From the NCBI GenBank assembly GCA_027067015.1, contig JAMOMS010000156.1, positions 1 through 11,177 on the forward strand: a DNA stretch of 11,177 nt, in the 5' to 3' direction. Under the pieces are notes generated by a model. The model saw only the letters and a program-made list of their open reading frames with translations. It was not told the origin of the DNA and did not search any database. This DNA comes from Campylobacterales bacterium. GTDB taxonomy: Bacteria > Campylobacterota > Campylobacteria > Campylobacterales > Hydrogenimonadaceae. Positions 1-5,407 of the stretch are shown in pieces (the stretch's first letter is position 1; every line of letters starts with the position of its first letter). The position numbers were made by a program, and so were the translations under genes.

Positions 1-1211
1 TGCAGATTCTGATCGCCCCCCTTCTTTTTGACGGCCAAAAGGTTGTACAAAACACGGCCGTCGCCTTTGAAGAAACCATCACGGCCGTCGGCGACCCCGA
101 CGAGCTGACCCGGCGCTACCCCCACGCCGACATCACCCGACTTGAAAAAAACGAGGTTCTTCTACCGGGTCTGATCAACCCCCACGTACACCTGGAGTTT
201 GGCGCCAACACGACACACCTGCGCTACGGCGACTTCATGACGTGGCTTAACAGCGTCATCGCCCACCGCGACACGCTGATTGACGCGTGCAAGGCGGGCT
301 GTTACAAGCGCCAGATTGATGCGATGCTCCAAAGCGGCGTCACGACCTTCGGGGCCGTCAGCAGTTACGGCAAAGAGCTGACCGCCTGCAAAGCCGCCCC
401 CCAGCGGGTGGTCTTTTTCACTGAGGCCATCGGCTCCCGACCCGATGCCGTCGACGCCCTGTATGCCGACTTTACGCACCGTCTGCAAGCAGTCCAGAAA
501 GCCGCTTCCGGGCGCCTCATTCCCGCCGTGGCGATTCACTCGCCCTACTCGGTCCACCCGGTACTGATGAAAAAGATTCTCCACACAACCCAGGGCCTTC
601 TTCTTAGCGCCCACTTCCTGGAGTCTCCCGCCGAAAAGGCGTGGCTCTCAAACGGCACGGGCGATTTCGCCCCCTTTTTCAAAAACTTTCTCAACCAGTC
701 CAAACCGCTCCAAAGCGCCGAAGCGTTCCTGCAAGCGCTGGATCGCCCCGCCCTGCTCACCCACGCCGTCCAGGCCGAAGAGACGCACCTGCGCCTGATG
801 CGTCAAAACGGTCACACCGTCATCCACTGCCCCCGCTCCAACCGACTGCTCGGTTGCGGCCGCCTGGCGATAGAGCGGCTGGAAGAGACGGGCATTTCCT
901 GGCTGATCGGCACCGACGGGCTCAGCTCCAACACCTCTTTGAATCTCTGGGAGGAGATGCGTTCAGCGCTGATGCTCCATTCGGCTCTGCCCCTTGCCAA
1001 AACCGCCCACGCCCTGCTACGCTCCGCCACCGCCGAAGCCGGCAAGGCGCTGGGTATGCGCATCGGCCTGATCGCGCCGGGCTACGCCGCCGACATCATC
1101 ACGATCCGTCTGCCCGACACCCCCGAGGAGCGTGACGATCTGCCTTTGCAACTCATTTTGCATACCCAAACACCCACACGCCTCTATATCGACGGAGAAC
1201 GCCATGTTTAA
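1..1211 (+). CDS. mqnX: Aminofutalosine deaminase-like amidohydrolase (start codon cut by window edge)
   Basis: Zinc-type amidohydrolase of the TRZ/ATZ (COG0402) group. The frame is open from base 3, and bases 1-2 are 'tg', so the codon straddling the edge is NTG. The window therefore most likely begins at the second base of the start codon, giving about 403 residues, normal for the family. Visible metal-site motifs are NPHVHLEF (His62, His64), LLTHAV (His255), VIHCPRSN (His276) and IGTDGLSSN (Asp306), in the expected order. The C-terminal PGYAADIITI stretch is typical of the small beta-sandwich domain. A Nitratiruptor homologue (Nis_0429) is known to deaminate 6-amino-6-deoxyfutalosine, an intermediate of menaquinone synthesis, as well as adenosine, methylthioadenosine and S-adenosylhomocysteine. 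The choice among these substrates is inference. The gene overlaps sppA by 8 bases (1204-1211), implying one transcript. The family is sure; the exact substrate is less so. Confidence 0.8.
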   Translation, partial: QILIAPLLFDGQKVVQNTAVAFEETITAVGDPDELTRRYPHADITRLEKNEVLLPGLINPHVHLEFGANTTHLRYGDFMTWLNSVIAHRDTLIDACKAGCYKRQIDAMLQSGVTTFGAVSSYGKELTACKAAPQRVVFFTEAIGSRPDAVDALYADFTHRLQAVQKAASGRLIPAVAIHSPYSVHPVLMKKILHTTQGLLLSAHFLESPAEKAWLSNGTGDFAPFFKNFLNQSKPLQSAEAFLQALDRPALLTHAVQAEETHLRLMRQNGHTVIHCPRSNRLLGCGRLAIERLEETGISWLIGTDGLSSNTSLNLWEEMRSALMLHSALPLAKTAHALLRSATAEAGKALGMRIGLIAPGYAADIITIRLPDTPEERDDLPLQLILHTQTPTRLYIDGERHV

Positions 1212-2064
1212 AAAGCTCTTCCAGCCTGTCACGGCGACGCTCGGCTTTATTCAAAAATATTTCAAAGCCCTCCTTTTTTTACTCATTGTGGCCCTGCTAT
1301 GGCCCAAAAGCGCCGCCCCAACCCACGCCCCCAATCTCACGGAAATCGCGCTCACCGGCCCCATCATGGACGCGCGCAAGACGGTGGAGGCCCTTGAGGA
1401 GGCAAGGGAAGACCCCAACATCCGGGGCGTGCTCTTTTACGTCGACTCCCCCGGCGGCGCCGTGGCCCCGTCGGTGGAGATCAGCCTGGCACTGCAACGG
1501 CTCGCCAAAGCCAAACCGGTGGTCGCCTACGCGGGCGGCACCATGGCCAGCGGCAGTTACTACGCCTCGATTCACGCCACCAAAATCATGGCCAACCCCG
1601 CCGCCACTATCGGCTCCATCGGCGTCATCATGGAGGGGATGAATATCCGTCCGCTGATGAACAAAATCGGTATCACGCCCCAGGTGGTCAAAGCGGGGCG
1701 TTACAAAGAGGCGGGCACGCCGCTGAGGGAGTGGACGCCGGCGGAACGGCAAGAGATTCAGACCCACGTGCGAGACATTTACCGTATGTTCGTTCATGAC
1801 GTCGCCCAGGCCCGCGGCCTGGACGAAAACCGCTCCGACCGCTTCGCCGACGCCAAAATTTTCATTGCCAAAAAGGCGTTGAAAGTCGGTCTGATCGACA
1901 CGATCGGTTCACTGCATGAAGCCAAAAAAGCGGTGGAAAAACTCTCGCACGTCAAAGAGCCGAGATGGAAAAAAAGAAGCAAATGGGAGAAGTATCTGCA
2001 ATCCCTGGCCGATGAGTCGGCCAGGGCCTTTACAGCCCAACTCAGGGCCTGGAGTATCCGCTGA
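1204..2064 (+). CDS. sppA: Signal peptide peptidase SppA, short single-domain form (S49 family)
   Basis: Membrane-anchored serine protease that degrades cleaved signal peptides. The length of 286 residues matches the short Bacillus-type SppA rather than the double-length E. coli enzyme. One hydrophobic segment (about residues 21-33, KALLFLLIVALLW) anchors it, with the catalytic domain presumably outside the inner membrane. The Ser-Lys dyad is recognisable: Ser116 in GGTMASGSYYAS and Lys168 in KAGRYKEAGTPLRE. The spacing of 52 residues equals that between Ser147 and Lys199 of B. subtilis SppA. The oligomer-type motif DSPGG is at 81-85. I chose the ATG at 1204, not upstream in-frame codons, because GGAG lies 6-7 bases before it (1194-1197) and the N-terminus then makes a sensible basic-plus-hydrophobic anchor. 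The start lies inside the preceding gene (8-base overlap), so translational coupling is likely. The lysine-rich C-terminus is unremarkable. Confidence 0.93.
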   Translation: MFKKLFQPVTATLGFIQKYFKALLFLLIVALLWPKSAAPTHAPNLTEIALTGPIMDARKTVEALEEAREDPNIRGVLFYVDSPGGAVAPSVEISLALQRLAKAKPVVAYAGGTMASGSYYASIHATKIMANPAATIGSIGVIMEGMNIRPLMNKIGITPQVVKAGRYKEAGTPLREWTPAERQEIQTHVRDIYRMFVHDVAQARGLDENRSDRFADAKIFIAKKALKVGLIDTIGSLHEAKKAVEKLSHVKEPRWKKRSKWEKYLQSLADESARAFTAQLRAWSIR

Positions 2065-2343
2065 CTACCAGCGGTTAAAGTCGCCGCGGGGCTGGCGCGG
2101 CTCACGGGGACGGGCTTCGTTGACGCGCAGGGTGCGTCCGCCCACCTCTTTCCCGTTCAACGCCTCAATCGCCGTATTGGCCGCCTCGTCATCGGGCATC
2201 TCGACAAAACCGAAACCTTTTGAACGGCCCGTTTCGCGGTCGGTGATGATCCGCGCGCTGTCCACTGTTCCAAACTGCTCGAAAACCTCGCGCAGTTCAC
2301 CATCGTCCATACGGTATGAGACGTTGCCTACATAGATATTCAT
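2065..2343 (-). CDS. Small single-RRM RNA-binding protein
   Basis: The 92-residue protein is essentially one RNA recognition motif plus a short arginine/proline tail. RNP2 is IYVGNV (residues 3-8) and RNP1 is KGFGFVEM (residues 42-49), with the aromatic positions Tyr4, Phe44 and Phe46 that stack on RNA bases all present. After about residue 75 the chain turns basic (RPREPRQPRGDFNRW), like the glycine/arginine tails of bacterial Rbp proteins but shorter. Related proteins in cyanobacteria respond to cold and bind RNA; the role here is unknown. The gene is monocistronic on the minus strand. Its TAG stop touches the sppA TGA with no base between them. The leader is A/T-rich and holds two purine-rich blocks: GGAG about 6 bases before the ATG, and GGAGGAG further upstream (2365-2371). 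Only the proximal one is placed to set the start. Confidence 0.93.
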   Translation of the reverse strand: MNIYVGNVSYRMDDGELREVFEQFGTVDSARIITDRETGRSKGFGFVEMPDDEAANTAIEALNGKEVGGRTLRVNEARPREPRQPRGDFNRW

Positions 2344-2408
2344 GGGTCACTCCAAAAAAAACTCCTCCGGTTCAAAAAATTTAAAAAATTTTATGAAGCG
2401 GATTCAGC

Positions 2409-2417
2409 ACTATAGCA
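2409..2417 (-). promoter_or_regulatory. Extended -10 promoter of the RRM gene
   Basis: Read on the minus strand the site is TGCTATAGT: an extended -10 (TGn) followed by TATAGT, 5 of 6 to TATAAT. No convincing -35 hexamer lies upstream, which is normal for Campylobacterota sigma-70 promoters. Transcription would start near 2402, giving an A/T-rich leader of about 60 bases before the ATG. Confidence 0.5.
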
Positions 2418-2440
2418 TAACTTCTCTTTATGGCCACCCT

Positions 2441-2450
2441 TTGATACAAT
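2441..2450 (+). promoter_or_regulatory. -10 promoter element of the esterase gene
   Basis: The sequence TTGATACAAT contains TACAAT, 5 of 6 to the -10 consensus, and starts about 30 bases before the esterase ATG. A transcript would begin near 2457 and include the AGGAG ribosome site (2472-2476). The -35 region (about 2422-2427, ttctct) is weak. It overlaps the region polymerase must occupy at the divergent RRM promoter. Confidence 0.45.
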
Positions 2451-2480
2451 GAAACGGTCATCGACAACCAAAGGAGAGAA

Positions 2481-3149
2481 ATGAGAATAAGCGCTTTCAT
2501 ACTGATATGGCTGACACTCCTTTTTAACGGATGCGACAACACCGACCATACCCATTCAACCGCTGTCTGCGCAAACTGCCGTATCGCCTGCGTGGGTGAT
2601 AGCATCACCGAAGGATACGGCCTTCACGACCCCGCAACCCAAAGCTACCCCGCCCAACTGGCCAAAACGCTACACTCTGCCATTGTGGGTAATTTCGGCA
2701 AAGCGGGGGCCACCCTTCTTCGATCAGGAGACCGCCCTTACGCGCAAACCGCCCGGTTTGAAGCGTCCAAAACATTCGCGCCCACCGTCGTTGTCATCGC
2801 TTTGGGGACCAATGACGCCAAGGATCGCAACTGGATGCATCATGACACTTTTATACAAGATTATCTCAATCTCATAGCAACCTATCGCCGCCTACCCTCC
2901 AAACCGACCCTCTATATCGCCTTGCCGCCGCCGGTCTTTCGATCCACCCAGGGTATCAGCGATAGACGCATCCGTGACGAGATCCACCCCCTCATCCGCC
3001 AGGTCGCTGTCCAAAGCGGTGTCGGTCTGATTGATCTTTATACCCCTTTGCAAGGCCAAGGCGATCTTTTTCCCGACGGCATCCACCCCAACCCAAAAGG
3101 GGCCGGTATCATCGCCGAAACGGTCTATCGTGCTATCAACGGTAGTTAA
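2481..3149 (+). CDS. SGNH/GDSL-family esterase, probable lipoprotein
   Basis: The 222-residue protein has all SGNH hydrolase blocks: GDSITEGYG with nucleophile Ser41, the glycine block NFGKAGA (71-77), GTND with Asn111, and DGIHPNPKG with Asp199 and His202. The stretches NDAKDRNW, YIALPPPVF and LIDLYTPL resemble the subgroup that contains acetyl-xylan and sialate O-acetylesterases, so de-acetylation of a carbohydrate is a reasonable but unproven guess. The N-terminus is a short hydrophobic signal ending LLFNGC; Cys18 would be lipidated, although Phe and Asn make a poor lipobox. Unusually, the mature start carries a CxxC pair (Cys30, Cys33) and Cys37 just before the catalytic block. A clear AGGAG site precedes the ATG. 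The gene stands alone between an RRM gene and tRNA-Arg debris, and appears somewhat less GC-rich than its neighbours, suggesting an acquired gene. Confidence 0.87.
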   Translation: MRISAFILIWLTLLFNGCDNTDHTHSTAVCANCRIACVGDSITEGYGLHDPATQSYPAQLAKTLHSAIVGNFGKAGATLLRSGDRPYAQTARFEASKTFAPTVVVIALGTNDAKDRNWMHHDTFIQDYLNLIATYRRLPSKPTLYIALPPPVFRSTQGISDRRIRDEIHPLIRQVAVQSGVGLIDLYTPLQGQGDLFPDGIHPNPKGAGIIAETVYRAINGS

Positions 3150-3169
3150 AAATGTAGTAAAGTTTTTGG

Positions 3170-3189
3170 AAGTCCCTATTTTAGGGCTT
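3170..3189. terminator. Weak hairpin after the esterase gene, possible terminator
   Basis: AAG plus CCCTA (3170-3178, with bulged T3173) pairs with TAGGG plus CTT (3182-3189) around a 3-base loop. It sits 20 bases after the esterase stop. No run of T follows on either strand, so it is not a standard intrinsic terminator. It may still end or protect the esterase mRNA. Confidence 0.3.
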
Positions 3190-3194
3190 TGGAG

Positions 3195-3225
3195 TGGTGC
3201 GCCCGAGAGGATTCGAACCGGAGGC
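3195..3225 (-). pseudogene. tRNA-Arg remnant (3' part only)
   Basis: Bases 3195-3219 match 24 of 25 bases of the intact tRNA-Arg at 3351-3375: the CCA end, discriminator, acceptor 3' strand, T-stem 3' strand and the T-loop TTCGAAT. The only difference is T3198 versus C3354, in the discriminator position. The similarity then jumps: CCGGAGGC (3218-3225) equals the anticodon-loop region of the intact gene at 3390-3397. The remnant therefore looks like a copy that lost 16 bases between two CC dinucleotides. The T-stem 5' strand, D-arm and 5' acceptor strand are absent, so it cannot fold as a tRNA. It could instead be a degraded attachment-site copy left by an element that integrated at the tRNA 3' end. 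The jump into the anticodon region favours a decayed gene copy. Confidence 0.7.
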
Positions 3226-3264
3226 GCGTTAAGCGAAAGCGAACGGCTTCGCTTTCGTAGCGCC
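3223..3264. repeat. Long composite inverted repeat (hairpin)
   Basis: An inner perfect 10-bp stem, CGAAAGCGAA (3234-3243) with TTCGCTTTCG (3248-3257), closes on the 4-base loop CGGC. An outer 5-bp stem, GGCGC (3223-3227) with GCGCC (3260-3264), encloses it. No T-run follows on either strand, so it is not a typical terminator. It begins exactly where the tRNA-Arg remnant ends. It could be an extragenic palindrome, an RNA-processing or stability structure, or the scar of an inserted element. Confidence 0.6.
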
Positions 3265-3306
3265 GCACGCCGATGCCGATGTTTGCACAGCGAACCGGCA
3301 GACGGC

Positions 3307-3348
3307 AAAAAAATCTGGATTTTCAAACAATCTTGGAAGATCAAAAAA
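3307..3348 (-). terminator. Possible termination region after tRNA-Arg and the long operon
   Basis: On the minus strand the tRNA CCA end is followed, after TC, by six T (3343-3348). Further on an A/T-only stem (AAAAT and ATTTT, about 3310-3323) runs into seven T (3307-3313). Either T-tract could serve transcription ending after the tRNA and xseA. The hairpins are weak, so this is a modest call. Confidence 0.3.
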
Positions 3349-3350
3349 GA

Positions 3351-3427
3351 TGGCGCGCCCGAGAGGATTCGAACCTCTGGCCTTTGGCTCCGGAGGCCAA
3401 CGCTCTATCCGGCTGAGCTACGGGCGC
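3351..3427 (-). tRNA. tRNA-Arg, anticodon CCG
   Basis: A complete 77-base cloverleaf including an encoded CCA (3351-3353). The acceptor stem GCGCCCG/CGGGCGC has 7 of 7 pairs. The D-stem is GCTC/GAGC. The anticodon stem TTGGC/GCCAA encloses the loop CTCCGGA with anticodon CCG (3391-3393). The variable loop is AGGCC. The T-stem AGAGG/CCTCT encloses TTCGAAT. The discriminator base is G. It decodes the arginine codon CGG. It lies 19 bases past the xseA stop on the same strand and has its own promoter, so it can be transcribed separately or with the operon. Confidence 0.97.
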
Positions 3428-3445
3428 TTTGCAAAGCGGAGTGTG

Positions 3446-3472
3446 ATTATACCAAATTTTCCAGCGTTTCAA
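3446..3472 (-). promoter_or_regulatory. Promoter of tRNA-Arg, overlapping the end of xseA
   Basis: On the minus strand the sequence TTTGGTATAAT carries a perfect -10 (TATAAT, 3446-3451) with an extended TGG before it. A -35-like TTGAAA (3467-3472, 5 of 6 to TTGACA) lies 15 bases upstream. The xseA stop codon TAA (3447-3449) is part of the -10 box. Transcription would start near 3439, about 12 bases before the tRNA 5' end. Confidence 0.7.
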
Positions 3473-4694
3473 TCTTGGCCGTCGCTTTATACCGGCCGTC
3501 GCTTAGCGTTACCCGCTCACCCGCCCGCAGATCGGCCAGCTTCACGACACGCCCCTGACGGCTGACCTGCGCGAAACCGGGGCGCGCTTTTGTCGCGGGA
3601 TCAAGCGCCTTCAAGCGCTCCAACGTGGCGTTGAGGAGGGCAGTTTTGCGCTCTGTCAGATGGTTGACGGCCATGTGTGCCTGAAGGCGCAGAGGGCTCA
3701 ACCGCGACGCTTTGGCCGCCAGGTACCTTTTGCCCAGCTCATCCAACCCTCTCTTCATCCGCGCCACCTCGTCCGCGCCCCTCTCCACCCGACGGCTGAC
3801 GGAATGGGCTTCCAATTGGCGTACCAGGGCTTTTAACGCCAACTCTTTTTGCGTTACGATCTGCCCTATCCGCCCTTTTAGGCGATCCATCCGCTCATCC
3901 AGCCCCATAAGTACCTCCTCCGCGGAAGGCAATATCATCTCCATCGCCGCACTGGGGGTGGGGGCCCGAAGGTCGGCCACAAAATCGGTAATCAGCGTAT
4001 CCACTTCGTGCCCCACGGCCGAGACCACGGGGGTTTGGCAGGCAAAAACCGCCCGTGCCACCGCCTCTTCGTTAAAGGCCCACAGATCCTCCCGACTGCC
4101 GCCGCCGCGCCCCAGCACGATCACATCCGCCCCCAACCTGTCGGCATAGGCAAGGTGCCTGGCAATCTCCAAGCCGGCCTCAGCGCCCTGCACCAGCGTA
4201 TCCACCACCGTCAGCCTCACCAAAGGCCAGCGCCGGGAGGCGACACGGATCATATCCTGCACCGCCGCGCCGGTTTTGGAGGTCACCAGCACCACGTGCC
4301 TTACCCTCTTTGGCAGAGGCTTTTTGCGCTCAAACAACCCCTCATCGGCCAGCCGCTTTTTTAGCTGTTCAAACGCCACGGCCAACGCCCCCTCGCCGTC
4401 CGGTTCGACGCTTTGGACCATCAGCTGGTAGTTGCCCCGGGGCACATAAACCGTCACCGCCCCAAACAGCACCACCCGCATCCCCTCTTCCAGTCTAAAG
4501 CGCATCTTTGCGGCATTGGAGCGAAACATCACGCAACTAAGCGCGCTCTTTTCATCTTTGACGGTAAAGTAAAGATGCCCGCTGGTGTGGTAGGTGACAC
4601 GGGAGACTTCCCCCCGTACCCGCACCTGCATGAAGGTCGACTCCAGCAGGGATTTGATCTGTTCGTTTAACTCGCTAACGCTCAGCAGGCTCAT
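3447..4694 (-). CDS. xseA: Exodeoxyribonuclease VII large subunit
   Basis: Large, catalytic subunit of the enzyme that cuts single-stranded DNA into short oligonucleotides from both ends; it needs the small subunit XseB, which is not in the window. Length 415 residues, near the short end of the family. Residues 1-95 form the OB-fold DNA-binding domain, with VSELNEQIKSLLE at the start and GHLYFTVKD at 39-47. The catalytic domain follows, with LGRGGGSREDLWAFNEE (194-210) and the family signature AVGHEVDTLITDF (226-238) running into DLRAPTPSAA (241-250). From about 255 to 360 the chain is charged and helical, the expected coiled-coil arm. The ATG shares ATGA (4691-4694) with the ubiE stop and has no clear ribosome site of its own, so it is probably translated by coupling. 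Its stop codon lies in the promoter of the next gene, tRNA-Arg. Confidence 0.96.
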   Translation of the reverse strand: MSLLSVSELNEQIKSLLESTFMQVRVRGEVSRVTYHTSGHLYFTVKDEKSALSCVMFRSNAAKMRFRLEEGMRVVLFGAVTVYVPRGNYQLMVQSVEPDGEGALAVAFEQLKKRLADEGLFERKKPLPKRVRHVVLVTSKTGAAVQDMIRVASRRWPLVRLTVVDTLVQGAEAGLEIARHLAYADRLGADVIVLGRGGGSREDLWAFNEEAVARAVFACQTPVVSAVGHEVDTLITDFVADLRAPTPSAAMEMILPSAEEVLMGLDERMDRLKGRIGQIVTQKELALKALVRQLEAHSVSRRVERGADEVARMKRGLDELGKRYLAAKASRLSPLRLQAHMAVNHLTERKTALLNATLERLKALDPATKARPGFAQVSRQGRVVKLADLRAGERVTLSDGRYKATAKIETLENLV

Positions 4695-5407
4695 TTGCGC
4701 GCGATCAGCAGGGTGGAGATGCCCATGGAGAAAGATTGGGTATGCAAAACCTCAAAACCGGCCTTTTCCAGCTCCTCTTTGAGCATATCGGTGGTCAAAA
4801 ACCCCTCAATGGAGTCGGGCAGATATTTGTAGGCTTTGTAGTTGCGGCTCACCAGGCCGCCCAGCGTGGGCAGTATGCGGTGCATATAAAAGTCGACCAC
4901 GCGCCCTTTCAGGCCCCTCTCCTCTCTTTTGGTAAACTCCAAAATCACCGCCATGCCGCCGGGTTTGAGCACCCGGTAAAACTCGTTGATCGCCTCCTGG
5001 CGGTCCACCACGTTGCGGATACCGTAGCTGATGGAGAGAATATCGGCGGTGGCGTCTTCCAGGGGCATCTGTTGCGCCTTGGCCACCACAAACTCGGCGT
5101 AATCCACCTTCTCTTTGGCGACTTTGAGCATCCCCTCGCTGGGATCGACCCCGATAAAACGCCCTATCGTCGCGCCCGCCTCCCGGGCCCGCTCCTTCCA
5201 CCACTGAAGCATATCCCCGGTCCCGCAGGCCACATCCACCACCGTCAGGTTCTCGCTCCGATCCAGCAGTTGCAGGGTTTTGTCACACGCCCGTTTCCGC
5301 CAGGAGCGGTCAATCCCCATACTCAAAATGCGGTTGGTCACGTCATAGGTTGACGCGATCTCGTCAAACATATGGACAATCTCTTCCTGTTTTTGCGCTC
5401 TATCCAT
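4691..5407 (-). CDS. ubiE: Demethylmenaquinone methyltransferase (UbiE/MenG)
   Basis: SAM-dependent C-methyltransferase that turns demethylmenaquinone into menaquinone, the last step of the pathway. Length 238 residues, typical. The N-terminal MFDEIASTYDVTNRILSMGIDRSWR is the classic UbiE start region. SAM motif I is VVDVACGTGD (56-65), the acidic motif II is FIGVDPS (84-90), and the family signature GIRNVVD is at 129-135, followed by YRVLKPGG (144-151). The C-terminus SFSMGISTLLIARK resembles the usual end (GGIVALHRG-type) only loosely. In an organism with a futalosine-pathway deaminase the substrate is demethylmenaquinone rather than a ubiquinone precursor; this is inference from the first gene of the window. 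It starts 8 bases inside ribD (5400-5407) and ends in the ATGA shared with xseA, so it is embedded in the operon. Confidence 0.94.
   Translation of the reverse strand: MDRAQKQEEIVHMFDEIASTYDVTNRILSMGIDRSWRKRACDKTLQLLDRSENLTVVDVACGTGDMLQWWKERAREAGATIGRFIGVDPSEGMLKVAKEKVDYAEFVVAKAQQMPLEDATADILSISYGIRNVVDRQEAINEFYRVLKPGGMAVILEFTKREERGLKGRVVDFYMHRILPTLGGLVSRNYKAYKYLPDSIEGFLTTDMLKEELEKAGFEVLHTQSFSMGISTLLIARK

Noticed and set aside
162..614. Minus-strand open frame inside the amidohydrolase gene
   Set aside because: The forward frame carries all the metal-site motifs; this is a GC-rich shadow.
3223..3350. A mobile element or small protein gene between the two tRNA-Arg copies
   Set aside because: The interval is only about 130 bases, with no open frame of its own, no terminal repeats beyond the tRNA match and no integrase nearby.
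3031..3565. Plus-strand open frames with protein-like text such as RGFEPLAFGSGGQRSI
   Set aside because: This is the reverse strand of tRNA-Arg and its remnant read as protein, a common false annotation. The frames also run through the end of xseA on the opposite strand.
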